A stretch of DNA of 64,000 nt from assembly GCF_008831285.2 (NCBI RefSeq), contig NC_045145.1, forward strand, positions 1,984,001-2,048,000. The letters run 5' to 3'. Positions 43,451 to 54,411 of this stretch are shown here, in pieces. A model generated the notes under the pieces. It worked only from the letters and a program-made list of their open reading frames with translations. It did no database searches and was not told where the DNA came from. How positions within the stretch are numbered: position 1 is the first letter of the stretch; the number at the start of each line of letters is the position of its first letter. A program made the position numbers and the translations under genes. Source of the stretch: Nymphaea colorata (Eukaryota; Streptophyta; Magnoliopsida; Nymphaeales; Nymphaeaceae).

Positions 43451-45039
43451 GTGTGAGAATGAACAAGATTCAAGTGGTTAATTTGCTCCCCTATATTTAA
43501 TCTAATCTGTTTCACTTGTTATTACATGTGTGATGAACGGTTTAAATGATTGAAATCCCAAGTTCTTATGGATACAAGTGGTATCTATGCTTTTGTTTGA
43601 TCCCTTTTACTTAATTCAATGAGTTTAACTTGTTATATTTATAGTGAATGACCTAAGGTATTGAAATCACAAGTTCGTATCAGTACGAGTGGTATTTAAG
43701 TGATTCATTTGATCACACACATTTGATTGAATGTACTTAACTTGTTGTTGCATCTATATTGAATGATTTAGTTGATTGAAATCTCAAGTTTGTATGAAAA
43801 CAAATAAGATTCAAGTCGTTCATTTGCGCGCTTATAGTGTATCTAATGCGTTTCACTTGCTATTACATCTATAATGACCAACTTAAATGAATTAAATCAC
43901 AAGTTCATATGGATACAAATGGGGTTTAGGCTATTGTTTGATCCCTTGTAGTTTCACCCGTATTGATACAAACATGTGATTTCATTCCCTTAGATCCTTG
44001 CTATTGTTGTTACATTTATAGTGAACTTTCTAAGGGATTTAAAGCACAAGTTCGTCTAAATACGAGTGGAATGTAAGCGATTCATTTGATCAAGTTATGC
44101 ATATTCAATTAAATATGTGTGATCGAATGAATCACTTAAATCCCACCTCTACTGATGCGTACTTGTGAATTCAATCCCTTGGATCATTCACAATATACAT
44201 CAGATTTATGTCCATATGAATTGGTGATTTCAATTACTTAAATCATTCCTTATACATATCATGACAAGTAAAACACATTAGATTAACCATAAAAGATCAA
44301 ATGAACAACTTCAATTTCATTCATTTTCATGAAAACTTGTGATTTATTCATGTAACTACAAGTTCAACTCATTGGATTATCTACAAGAGATCAAAGTAAT
44401 GCATGGATCTCATTTGCATCCATTTGAACTTGTGATTTCAATCAACAAAATCAATCATTGTACATGTAATAACAAGTGAAACGCATTAAGGTAATGATAA
44501 GCGATCAAACGAACGACTTGAATCTCATTTTTTTTCATATAAACTTTTAGTTTCAACCATTTAAATCATTCATTATAGATGTAATAACTAGCGAAACATA
44601 TCATATTAACTAAAATACAACAAGTAAGTCACTTAAATGTCATTTATGGTCATTCAAGCTTGTGATTTCAATCCACTAAATCATTCAACATGCATGTTTA
44701 AGCACATTCATGCGTTAGTTTGTGATTCAAGTCATTCAATTGATCGCTAATGTGTTTCACCGTTTATTACTTTTATAAAGAACGTTTAAATGATTGAAAT
44801 CACACAAGTTCATATAGTTAAAAATGGATCTATGCATTAGTTTCATCCCTAATAGTTAATCGAAAGAATTCAATTTGTCGTTACATCTATAGTACGCGAT
44901 ATAAGCGATTGAAATCAGTTGTTTGTATAAACATTAGTCGAATTTAAGTGAGTCATTTGATCACGCATATTTAATTGAATGTTTTTAACTTATTAATACA
45001 TCCATTTTGAATGATTCATTTGATCGAAATCACAAGTTT
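43451..45039 (+). repeat. Representative 14-monomer HOR unit dissected: mixed-orientation monomers
   Basis: Forward monomers (acttgttattacat-like start) begin at about 43514, 43628, 43740, 43855 and 44002, and again at 44758, 44872 and 44988. The next would be 45103 in the following unit. Spacing is 112-116 bp except around 43855-44002. There the monomer is cut and about 50 bp of inverted sequence (43950-44001) is inserted. From about 44100 to 44740 the monomers run in reverse: the cores read gatttcaat and tgtaataacaagt, with reverse landmarks ending at 44269, 44363, 44477 and 44592. The unit is thus about eight forward plus six reverse monomers. The 94-bp step (44269-44363) marks the deletion-fused monomer. 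Confidence 0.85.
44075..44137. repeat. Foldback at the forward-to-reverse monomer junction of each HOR
   Basis: Inverted arms of about 18-20 bases (aagcgattcatttgatca against tgtgatcgaatgaatcactt) flank a spacer of about 25 bases. Similarity of the arms continues outward for roughly 55-60 bases with mismatches, because two oppositely oriented monomers meet here. The same structure recurs once per HOR in both arrays. It could form a cruciform in DNA or a hairpin in any transcript; which, if either, forms is not visible from sequence. Confidence 0.8.
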
Positions 45040-46687
45040 GTGTGAGAATGAACAAGATTCAAGTGGTTAATTTGCTCCCCTATATTTAATCTAATCTGTT
45101 TCACTTGTTATTACATGTGTGATGAACGGTTTAAATGATTGAAATCCCAAGTTCTTATGGATACAAGTGGTATCTATGCTTTTGTTTGATCCCTTTTACT
45201 TAATTCAATGAGTTTAACTTGTTATATTTATAGTGAATGACCTAAGGTATTGAAATCACAAGTTCGTATCAGTACGAGTGGTATTTAAGTGATTCATTTG
45301 ATCACACACATTTGATTGAATGTACTTAACTTGTTGTTGCATCTATATTGAATGATTTAGTTGATTGAAATCTCAAGTTTGTATGAAAACAAATAAGATT
45401 CAAGTCGTTCATTTGCGCGCTTATAGTGTATCTAATGCGTTTCACTTGCTATTACATCTATAATGACCAACTTAAATGAATTAAATCACAAGTTCATATG
45501 GATACAAATGGGGTTTAGGCTATTGTTTGATCCCTTGTAGTTTCACCCGTATTGATACAAACATGTGATTTCATTCCCTTAGATCCTTGCTATTGTTGTT
45601 ACATTTATAGTGAACTTTCTAAGGGATTTAAAGCACAAGTTCGTCTAAATACGAGTGGAATGTAAGCGATTCATTTGATCAAGTTATGCATATTCAATTA
45701 AATATGTGTGATCGAATGAATCACTTAAATCCCACCTCTACTGATGCGTACTTGTGAATTCAATCCCTTGGATCATTCACAATATACATCAGATTTATGT
45801 CCATATGAATTGGTGATTTCAATTACTTAAATCATTCCTTATACATATCATGACAAGTAAAACACATTAGATTAACCATAAAAGATCAAATGAACAACTT
45901 CAATTTCATTCATTTTCATGAAAACTTGTGATTTATTCATGTAACTACAAGTTCAACTCATTGGATTATCTACAAGAGATCAAAGTAATGCATGGATCTC
46001 ATTTGCATCCATTTGAACTTGTGATTTCAATCAACAAAATCAATCATTGTACATGTAATAACAAGTGAAACGCATTAAGGTAATGATAAGCGATCAACGA
46101 ACGACTTGAATCTCATTTTTTTTCATATAAACTTTTAGTTTCAACCATTTAAATCATTCATTATAGATGTAATAACTAGCGAAACATATCATATTAACTA
46201 AAATACAACAAGTAAGTCACTTAAATGTCATTTATGGTCATTCAAGCTTGTGATTTCAATCCACTAAATCATTCAACATGCATGTTTAAGCACATTCATG
46301 CGTTAGTTTGTGATTCAAGTCATTCAATTGATCGCTAATGTGTTTCACCGTTTATTACTTTTATAAAGAACGTTTAAATGATTGAAATCACACAAGTTCA
46401 TATAGTTAAAAATGGATCTATGCATTAGTTTCATCCCTAATAGTTAATCGAAAGAATTCAATTTGTCGTTACATCTATAGTACGCGATATAAGCGATTGA
46501 AATCAGTTGTTTGTATAAACATTAGTCGAATTTAAGTGAGTCATTTGATCACGCATATTTAATTGAATGTTTTTAACTTATTAATACATCCATTTTGAAT
46601 GATTCATTTGATCGAAATCACAAGTTTGTGTGAGAATGAACAAGATTCAAGTGGTTAATTTGCTCCCCTATATTTAATCTAATTCTG

Positions 46688-46787
46688 NNNNNNNNNNNNN
46701 NNNNNNNNNNNNNNNNNNNNNNNNNNNNNNNNNNNNNNNNNNNNNNNNNNNNNNNNNNNNNNNNNNNNNNNNNNNNNNNNNNNNNNN
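46688..46787. other. Assembly gap (100 N) between satellite and retrotransposon cluster
   Basis: Exactly 100 N. The sequence to the right (46788) corresponds to a point about 1.24 kb inside the LTR as seen in the second copy (54635-55874). At least that much LTR is therefore probably missing here, and the true satellite/element boundary is unknown. Confidence 0.97.
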
Positions 46788-47824
46788 GGGCTGGGCTTGA
46801 CTGGCGGGGCTCTACAGGTAGGACAGTCAAGATAAGAGGGCTCGGGCTGGGGTAGGCCGAGAGTCAACAGGGCTTAGGTTCGATAGGGAGGTTAACCTAG
46901 CTAAAGGGTAGGTTAGGCCGAGAGCTAGAACTAGAGAGAGTGAGGTTAAGGGTAAGCTCGGTCGAGGACTTAGGCACTTGGGTGAGCTGGGGTAGATCGA
47001 GGCTGGGCTCGGTTGGGGTAAGTGAGCTGGGTCACTCGAGCTAGACTCGAGTCAACTAGGTTAGTCCTAGCTGGGCTCGGGTTGACCGAGTTCCTAGGGC
47101 TGAGGATGAGTTAGGTCAAAGGAGCTCAAGTCAACTAAGAAGAAATCGACTAGGTGAGCTGGGTTCGGTCAAAGTCAAACTAGGTTGGGTTTGACTAATG
47201 CACCTAGGTAGGGTTGGGGGCTAAGTCAAGTTGACTTAGAATTAGGCTCGAGCTAAGAGGACTCCCTAGAACTAAAAGACTAAGTACTCGAGTGGGTCCC
47301 TCGATTCAAGGAGATGATGACACGTCAAAAGATGAGGGTCCGGAAGAGAACGTTGAAGATAGTGGGGAGCTTGGGCTGGGGTGTTCTCGTGACTAAAGGA
47401 GATGAGGACACGTGTAAGATCTACGGTGGAGAAGGGACTGGGAGTGGGAATGGATCTGGACGTGATTGAGGCCAGGTGCGAGTCCAAGGGGACTTGCGCT
47501 ACAAACGAGGAAAAGTGGGGCGCGAGAGAGGGGAGTGGCGCACAAAATGGGGGATGTGAAGGATGAGGTGGCGAGCTGTGAGGAGCTGGGTCGTGGGCAG
47601 GGAGATGCTGCCACGTGGCCAGATGAAAGGCGTGGTTCCTTGCGAGTGGGGCTGAAGACTTGGACAACCCAAGTGGAGGACGAGGTGGCGTCTAGTGCTC
47701 CTAAAGCTAAGGAACGTGTAGGATAACTGGTTTTCGGGTAAGGGACACGATGGGCCAGGTGGGACACGAGCTGGGGAGGATGACTGGATGGCTGACACGT
47801 GTACAGAAGGATGGTGAGGATTGA

Positions 47825-47833
47825 ACTTACCTG
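47825..47833 (-). promoter_or_regulatory. Splice-donor-like CAG|GTAAGT in the LTR leader (copy A)
   Basis: The minus strand reads CAGGTAAGT, a full match to the plant 5' splice-site consensus. It lies about 1 kb downstream of the TATA-like box. The same site is at 56954-56962 and a close relative at 61627-61635. Confidence 0.5.
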
Positions 47834-48885
47834 GTCCGAGTTGACTTCACGTAGGCTCGCACCGAGTGAGGAAGACCGGCCTGGTTTGAGTGATCTCACG
47901 CCAATGACCAGTACGCCCCTTCAAGCTTCTTGAAAACTTCAACTCGCCAAGGGCAGGGTGGTCCTATGCCACCGGAATCTTGAGAACACGCCGGAAGTTG
48001 CAGGATACACCGGAAGACAGCAGAATTCCGGCGAGGAAGCGATCTAACTATCCAGCCGTGCGTTTTCACCCGAACGTGGGTATATTGGAGCGCTTGATTG
48101 GGCGATTCCAATGAACTCGTACAGATGATATTTCTCCGGTTAAATCTTCATTTACAGGGAGTTTTAACCTGCTGGACCAGAGAACAAGAAGTAGGACAGA
48201 ACCCGAATTTCCCTTCAAGAAAGTCCGGTCGCATCCACTCTCTCGTTCTTCTCTTGGTGGCTACGTTAACTCGAAGATTCACGGCATTTCTTCACGAAGA
48301 TCCTTGGATAATCTAAGACAGATTTTAATGCTCGACACAGACCTTCCTCACGGGTTGACCGCGAAGAAGACCTCGTGTATTAGCGTATTCTGTCCTAGAT
48401 TAATCGCCAATCAACAAGAAGAAAACCGAGAATCGAAGGAAAACAATTTAGCCGTCGTTGCTGAATTCTAATCCGAATTCAGCCTTCCCTTTAGCAAAAT
48501 CAGACTCTCAACTTCACCGGGGTTGTGAAGAAGGCACCAACCTTGCTGGAATTGCAGTTCAAGAGGGGAATCAGCCGTGGACGAGGGAGGGATTGCCGCC
48601 GGTAGGGAGGAATCCGCCGCAAGCCGTCGTGCTTTGAGTTCACCACCGGAATATCTCCGATGCCCGAAGCTTTGCTGGAATTAGGAAGCGTCACAGGCCA
48701 AGGGACGCGAGGGATGAGAGGCACCGCAGATTTCACCATGTGAAACTCGATGGCTGACGAAGAAGATGAAGAACTCGCCTCTAGACCGAGGGAGAGAGAG
48801 ACAACCTCACGAGGAGGAGAGAGATTGCAAACCTTGCAAATGCTTTCTTAGTTCAATATTCGATACAAACTCTAAGATCCAAAAC

Positions 48886-48894
48886 AATATATAC
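48886..48894 (-). promoter_or_regulatory. TATA-like box in the 3' LTR of element A
   Basis: The minus strand reads GTATATATT, followed downstream by a pyrimidine-rich stretch (tctctctcctcctc, tctctctctccctc) typical of plant leader sequence. The same arrangement occurs at 58017-58025 and, diverged, at 62658-62666, which supports a promoter. No start site can be fixed by eye. Confidence 0.6.
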
Positions 48895-49117
48895 ATGTCC
48901 TAATTGAACGAGTCTACAATCCAGATCTCGTTCTCTACCCACAATCCAAATCCAAATTGCCAAGCACAACCCGCTTGGCTAGGTCCTTATTTCAAAACCG
49001 AATGGACGCAAACCTATTTACTTAACTAAAACACTTAAACTAGACTCGGGCCTAATGCCCAACGCTTAAAATAAAAGGTTAAGCCCCTGAGCCTTGTGAG
49101 CCCAGGGTGGGGACCTC

Positions 49118-49136
49118 GTGAGGGACCCGCCCTCAC
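49118..49136 (-). other. Conserved 7-bp hairpin near the LTR/3' UTR junction (copy A)
   Basis: GTGAGGG and CCCTCAC enclose a 5-base loop. The corresponding hairpins are at 58250-58269 (same stem) and 62884-62903 (GTGTGGG with CCCACAC, where the fourth pair changes from A-T to T-A with pairing kept). Flanking sequence (ggtggggacc on one side, cttcgg on the other) is conserved. The role is unknown; it could mark an RNA structure near the 3' end or the LTR edge. Confidence 0.6.
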
Positions 49137-49239
49137 TTCGGTTGACTAGACCAAGAGCTCGGTCAGGTTTGACCGAGCCATTTGCCTAAGACCTTGGTCT
49201 TTGGCTAGCCTCAAGGGACGTAGGACCGGACTCACTTGG

Positions 49240-52200
49240 TTAAGACTCGACTAGCTCAGTGAGACCTATACTAGAATCACAAACACCCTGAGACGTACCC
49301 AGTTCAAGCACCGTATCTGGCTCAGCTGCTCCTCCCGCTCCTCCCACTGCAACTGACGTTGGTGCCGAATCCTTCTCCTTGGGACCTACCTGCGTGAGCT
49401 GAAGAGAACGCGCCCAAATCTCTGACGCCTTCCTCTTACGCCGACTGGGTTCGGCCTGCTCTGCCTCTATCTGCACGGGACCTGGAAATTGGTCTGTAAC
49501 AGATTCCCCCTCCCTACCTTGCGCTTGTCCTCGAGCGCTAGAAGAGGGGAAACGGTGAATGATCGTCCCGAATTCCTCCCAAGAAGTACCCCTGTCGGGT
49601 CCCTCCCATTCTACGAGCACCTCGTGCCTGGTTCTCCCTTGCCGCTGTACATACCGATGTTTGAGAATACGGTAGGGAGTTGGCAAACTATCCGGGACTT
49701 GCTCGATCAAAGTAGGTACATCACCTAGGTGAGGCTTAAGCCTGGTGACATGAAAAACTGGATGTACCAATGCTGTTCTTGGAAGGCCAAGTCTGTACGC
49801 AGCCTTCCCTACCTTCTGAATCACCGGATAGGGTCCATAATATCGAGGCAGCAGCTTCGAATAGGGCTGACCCATCAAGGACTTTTGCTTAAGAGGCAAC
49901 CTCTTAAGCCACACATAGTCTCCCACCTGAAACTCTCGGTCCTTCCTTCCCTTATCGTACACTTGCTTCATACGATTTTGCGCCTTGACGATGTTTTCTT
50001 TGAGAGATTCTAAGACCTCTTCCCTGGTGCGCAACTCACAATCTACTGCATCATCTTCTGCAGTACCTCCTTCATACCTTGGTATAGATGGGGGTGGAAA
50101 TCCATACACACCCTCGTAAGGGGTGATGCCAGTAGACGAGTGAAGACTCGTGTTGTACGACCATTCTGCCCAAGGCAGATACTTAACCCATGTTGATGGT
50201 CGTTCACCTGCGAAGCAACGGAGATAAGTCTCCAAGGACCGGTTGACAATTTCACTTTGCCCATCTGTTTGTGGGTGGTGGGCAGTACTAAAGTTTAACG
50301 TCGTACCCATATTCTTCATGTACTCCTGCCAGAATGCACTCAGAAAGATAGAGTCTCTGTCACAGACGACGGACTGTGGCATTCCATGCAGTTTCCCAAT
50401 GTACTCTTGGTAGACGTTGGCCACAAGTGGCCCTTGATACAACCTCGGCAAGGGGGCGAAGTGACTATACTTCGTGAGCCGATCCACGACAACTAAGACT
50501 GCCTCTTTCCCTTCTGATCGAGGCATGGCGTCGATGAAGTCCATCGTGACATCAGTCCACGGCTTGGTTGGTATAGGCAGAGGGTTCAGATGACCAGGAG
50601 GCTTGATGGCCTCGTACTTTTCCCTCTGGCAGACTACACACTTCTTGACGTAGTTTTGCACTTCTACCTTTATTCCTCGCCACCAAAATTGGGCCTTTAT
50701 TCGCGCAAGGGTCTTAGCGACCCCTTCATGTCCCGCTGCAGGGGTGTCATGAAAATGCTGCAGGAGTTCCTGCCTAAGCCCAGAGTTAGGAGGGACTACA
50801 GCCTTGTCCTTCCTATACAGAAGATTTCCTTTGACTGAATACAAAGGAATGGATCCGGGGTTCTGTTGAACCGAAGTCTTGATTAGCCTTAATGACTGGT
50901 CGTCATGTTGATCCTGGGCTAATCTCATCCAAATGTCCGTCTCCACCACAGACAAAGTCATCAACTGTTCAGTGAGGCGGGAAAGAGAATCCGCCGCCTT
51001 GTTCTCAGGACCCTTCTTGTACTCGATTTCAAAGTCATACCCCAAGAGCTTCGCTAGCCATCTCTGTTGAGTGGGGGTAGACACACGTTGTTTCAACATG
51101 TACTTCAGGCTGTTTTGATCGGTCCTGACGATAAACTTGCGTCCAATCAAGTATGGACGCCACTTTTCCACCGCGATTACGATTGCAAGCAACTCCTTCT
51201 CATATGTTGAGAGGGGCTTGGCCCGGCTAGTCAAGGCCTTGGACATATACGCGATGGGATGACCATCTTGTCCTAGTACTGCTCCGACGCCGACTTCACA
51301 CGCATCTGTTTCAATAGTGAAAGTCTTTGAGAAATCGGGGAGAGTTAGTAGTGGGGCGGTCATTAGAGCTGCTTTCAGCTTGTCAAAAGCAACTCTCGAC
51401 TTCTCAGTCCAAGAGAAGGCTCCTTTCTTCAGCATCTGGGTGAGGGGCTGGGCAATAATGCCATATCCCTGGATGAATCTCCTGTAGTACCCAGTTAATC
51501 CGAGGAATCCTCTTAGACCTTTGAGGTCCTTGGGCAGAGGCCATTTCTCCATGGCGTGCAACTTTTCGGGGTCTGCCCGAACCCCTTCTCGGGACACGAT
51601 GTGTCCGAGATATCCAATGGAAGATTGTCCAAAACTGCATTTGGACATCTTCGCAAAGAGTTGGTGCTCCTGAAGAATACCTAGAGTTATTTCCAGGTGC
51701 CTCTTGTGTTGCTCCTCGTCCTTACTATAGATGAGTATGTCATCGAAAAATACGAGGATGAAGTCTTTGAGATGGGCTCTAAACACATCATTCATACACC
51801 GCTGGAATGTAGCCGGTGCATTTGTCAGTCCAAAAGGCATTACGAGAAATTCATAATGCCCGTCATGTGTTCTAAACGCTGTCTTCAAGACGTCTTCATC
51901 GAACATTCTGATCTGATGATAGCCGGCTCTGAGATCAATCTTGGAAAATACTGTGGCGCCGGCCAATTCGTCTAACAACTCATCAATAACTGGTATGGGG
52001 TGCCGATCCTTAACGGTCACCTCATTCAGCGCCCTGTAATCAATACAGAATCGCCAAGTGTTGTCCTTCTTCTTCACTAAGAGAACTGGTGAAGAAAAAG
52101 GGCTGCAACTAGGCCTAATGATTCCGCTTTCCAACATTTCTTTCACAAGGCGCTCGATCTCCGCCTTCTGGCTGTGCCCATACCTATATGGCCTGACGTT

Positions 52201-54411
52201 GACAGGCTCCGCACCATGTGCGAGGACGATGCAATGATCATATGCCCGTTTAGGCGGTAAGCCTTTGGGCTCATCAAAAATGGCTGGAAATTGGTCTAGG
52301 ACCAATTGAATGCTTGGTGGAATTGGTTCTTCCACCATATCTTCAGGTACCGGTACATCCGTAGCCAATGTGAGTACCCAACAAGCGGGTTGCTCCTGCT
52401 GGATGGACCGCAATGCTGCCTTGGGACGCGTGGAGCTGGCGAGTCCCTGAAGAGTGATCGATTCCCCTTCTCCGTCTGGGATGAACGTCATGGCAAAGTT
52501 CTTCACATCCCAACGAATATCCTTCCAAGTTAGGAACCAAGGCATTCCTAAAATCAAGTCGACTCCGTCTAATGGAATGACTAGGCAATCCACTTTGAAG
52601 TTCTTCTTCTTGATGTTGACATCGATGCCCTTTCCTTCATGAATGCACTTGAGTCTATGACCCCCTCCCACGATTATAGTCTGTGGGCTGCTCTCATTGA
52701 GAGTGACCTTGCACTTCTCAGCGGCTTCTTCGGTTAAGAAGTTGTTGGTTGCACCGCTATCGAGCAGAATCAAAACTTTCTGGCCATTGATGCGGCCAAA
52801 AACTCTCATGGCGTTAGCCTTATGGGGATCCTGGATGGAATGTAAAGATTCAACCTCTTCAGATTTGTCTTCTCTGTTCGAGGTTTCTCCTTTCTGTGGT
52901 TCCTCAGACTCAATTTTCTTTCCTTTTCTCTTCACTTGGATTTCCTCATCAGACGAGGAACTGGAACTAGAGCTAGAGGAGGAATCGCTTTCTGAACTGG
53001 AGCTTGTCTCCGGTTCATCAACCACCACGATGTTGAATAGTGCCTTGCACTGGTGGTTCTTCTCCCACTTACCCTCACATCTAAAGCATAGGCCCTTCTT
53101 CCTATACTCCTCTATTTGTTTTGGGGTCAGGTAACGTGTTGGGAGGTCACGGCCCGGTCTTGGGTTGGGCCTATAATCGTTCCCACGGTTGTAGGGAACC
53201 AATTCCTTCCCTTGGGGACGGAATTCTCTACTTTGATTCCGAGAAGTAGAGGAGAATGAGGGTTTCTTCCTCAACTTGTCCGACTTACGAGCCTTTCTTT
53301 CTCGTTTCTCTCTTTTTTCTTCTTTTCTCTCTTCAATTCTCTCCTCATACAGCCTGGCCATTGCGAAACATTCTTCTAAACTACCGAAGCGATGGATTTT
53401 CATCTCTCTTTTTATATCGCTTCGTAGTCCACCCTTGAACGACCCTATGAGGGCCTTCTCTGGCCATTGCACCATGCTGGCCAACCTCTCGAATTGCCTT
53501 TGGTAGACAGGCACGGATGTGGTCTGGGTCAAGTTCTTGAGATCCTCGTCATAATCTATGAACGTGGAGTCTCCAAACTGCAACTGCAGACTCGCTTTGT
53601 ATTTTTCCCATGTTGGGTCGGCCGTCTTATGTTCAAACCAGAGGTAGTGGGTTGTTGCTTCGCCGGTCATGTTGGCCGTGGCGATTTCAATCCATTCTTC
53701 TTGTGGTACATGGTGACACAAGAAGAAACGTTCGGCCATGAATAGCCATTCTCGAAGATGTTCCCCATTGAACTTAGGGAAATCATATTTGACGGAAGGT
53801 GTCCGTCTTTCTTCAAAACGTGCAGGCTCTCTTCGAGTTCTCCTGGGACGAAGTGGTGTTTCGTCCTCTCCTTCGGAAAGCTCAAAAATTGGGTTCCGAA
53901 TGGGCTGGCTAGTTCGTGGACCTTGAGGAGGTCTGTAGTATTCACTTGTAGGCTCGTTTAGATACCTGTCTGGAGGTGGTCCCATGACTCTACCTCCTTC
54001 CATGCTCGTCCCAACATGTGAAATGTTGTTGGGATTAACCTCAGTGTCGGTTTGGTAGCCAGGTATAACTAGCAAATCTTTTCCTTTCTGTTGATTCGGA
54101 CCCTGAGTGGTCCTCTGCTCTACAACGACTTGGGCCTGGTTGTTGGCCAACTGTCTGAACATGGAGCGGATTTCATCCATTTCTTTCTGATGTTCCGTAT
54201 TTTGACGTTCCATGTCCTTCTTCCTAAAGTTTTCAACTTTGGCCATTTCGCTATGCATTTGTAGCAATTCCTTCTCTATGCTTAGAATTCTACCTAAGGC
54301 ATAGTCCGGAACTTGTCCCCTTTGGGTTGGAGGGGCTTCTCCCGCTTGCTCCTGAGGAATGTCCTCAAGAACAGGCTCATCGGAGCTCACGTTCTTCTTG
54401 GATTTACCCAT
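49240..54411 (-). CDS. Gag-Pol polyprotein of a chromodomain-bearing Ty3/gypsy retrotransposon (1723 aa)
   Basis: One uninterrupted frame encoding capsid and replication enzymes. Residues ~40-95 are a coiled-coil-like acidic/basic stretch, ~200-370 the gag capsid-like region. The zinc knuckle is C442-X2-C445-X8-H-X-C455, followed by a Ser/Asp/Glu-rich tract at ~470-495. Aspartic protease: LLDSGATNN with D551. Reverse transcriptase: FCIDYRALN, MPFGLTNAP and FFDDILIY with D890-D891. RNase H: TDAC with D1036. Integrase: zinc finger H1221-H1228-C1258-C1261 and catalytic D1291, D1351 and E1387 (D-35-E spacing). A GPY motif lies at 1526-1528. A chromodomain-like segment spans ~1575-1620 (YRILKHRYV, VEWEG with W1602, SWEEF), then a ~100-residue tail. 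The GPY/F motif plus chromodomain places it among chromoviruses; the lineage within them is not resolved. Start: the ATG gives the full gag and lies 210 bp past the primer site. All visible catalytic residues are intact. A chromodomain typically directs integration towards marked chromatin (family knowledge), which suits its heterochromatic surroundings. Confidence 0.96.
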   Translation of the reverse strand: MGKSKKNVSSDEPVLEDIPQEQAGEAPPTQRGQVPDYALGRILSIEKELLQMHSEMAKVENFRKKDMERQNTEHQKEMDEIRSMFRQLANNQAQVVVEQRTTQGPNQQKGKDLLVIPGYQTDTEVNPNNISHVGTSMEGGRVMGPPPDRYLNEPTSEYYRPPQGPRTSQPIRNPIFELSEGEDETPLRPRRTRREPARFEERRTPSVKYDFPKFNGEHLREWLFMAERFFLCHHVPQEEWIEIATANMTGEATTHYLWFEHKTADPTWEKYKASLQLQFGDSTFIDYDEDLKNLTQTTSVPVYQRQFERLASMVQWPEKALIGSFKGGLRSDIKREMKIHRFGSLEECFAMARLYEERIEERKEEKREKRERKARKSDKLRKKPSFSSTSRNQSREFRPQGKELVPYNRGNDYRPNPRPGRDLPTRYLTPKQIEEYRKKGLCFRCEGKWEKNHQCKALFNIVVVDEPETSSSSESDSSSSSSSSSSSDEEIQVKRKGKKIESEEPQKGETSNREDKSEEVESLHSIQDPHKANAMRVFGRINGQKVLILLDSGATNNFLTEEAAEKCKVTLNESSPQTIIVGGGHRLKCIHEGKGIDVNIKKKNFKVDCLVIPLDGVDLILGMPWFLTWKDIRWDVKNFAMTFIPDGEGESITLQGLASSTRPKAALRSIQQEQPACWVLTLATDVPVPEDMVEEPIPPSIQLVLDQFPAIFDEPKGLPPKRAYDHCIVLAHGAEPVNVRPYRYGHSQKAEIERLVKEMLESGIIRPSCSPFSSPVLLVKKKDNTWRFCIDYRALNEVTVKDRHPIPVIDELLDELAGATVFSKIDLRAGYHQIRMFDEDVLKTAFRTHDGHYEFLVMPFGLTNAPATFQRCMNDVFRAHLKDFILVFFDDILIYSKDEEQHKRHLEITLGILQEHQLFAKMSKCSFGQSSIGYLGHIVSREGVRADPEKLHAMEKWPLPKDLKGLRGFLGLTGYYRRFIQGYGIIAQPLTQMLKKGAFSWTEKSRVAFDKLKAALMTAPLLTLPDFSKTFTIETDACEVGVGAVLGQDGHPIAYMSKALTSRAKPLSTYEKELLAIVIAVEKWRPYLIGRKFIVRTDQNSLKYMLKQRVSTPTQQRWLAKLLGYDFEIEYKKGPENKAADSLSRLTEQLMTLSVVETDIWMRLAQDQHDDQSLRLIKTSVQQNPGSIPLYSVKGNLLYRKDKAVVPPNSGLRQELLQHFHDTPAAGHEGVAKTLARIKAQFWWRGIKVEVQNYVKKCVVCQREKYEAIKPPGHLNPLPIPTKPWTDVTMDFIDAMPRSEGKEAVLVVVDRLTKYSHFAPLPRLYQGPLVANVYQEYIGKLHGMPQSVVCDRDSIFLSAFWQEYMKNMGTTLNFSTAHHPQTDGQSEIVNRSLETYLRCFAGERPSTWVKYLPWAEWSYNTSLHSSTGITPYEGVYGFPPPSIPRYEGGTAEDDAVDCELRTREEVLESLKENIVKAQNRMKQVYDKGRKDREFQVGDYVWLKRLPLKQKSLMGQPYSKLLPRYYGPYPVIQKVGKAAYRLGLPRTALVHPVFHVTRLKPHLGDVPTLIEQVPDSLPTPYRILKHRYVQRQGRTRHEVLVEWEGPDRGTSWEEFGTIIHRFPSSSARGQAQGREGESVTDQFPGPVQIEAEQAEPSRRKRKASEIWARSLQLTQVGPKEKDSAPTSVAVGGAGGAAEPDTVLELGTSQGVCDSSIGLTELVES

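Larger units (their letters stand above)
46788..49239 (-). repeat. 3' LTR (incomplete) plus 3' untranslated region of element A
   Basis: Near-identical to 55875-58372; the visible differences are mostly single-base indels, plus one 34-bp segment missing here. On the minus strand it runs from the gag-pol stop through a conserved hairpin (49118-49136), a TATA-like box (48886-48894), a CT-rich leader (around 48780-48840), a splice-donor-like sequence (47825-47833) and a gggctcgg/gagtcaac-rich tract down to the gap. I could not place the exact LTR start or polypurine tract; GAAGTGAGGGCGGG (minus, about 49127-49140) is one purine-rich candidate. Short frames here, such as Pro/Ser-rich ones at 47272-47899, are not supported as genes. 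Confidence 0.85.

Noticed and set aside
46618-46867. Minus-strand frames crossing the second gap
   Set aside because: Joined through N only; the flanks are satellite and LTR.
49489-53961. Plus-strand open frames inside the gag-pol region
   Set aside because: Antisense shadows of the 1723-codon gag-pol.
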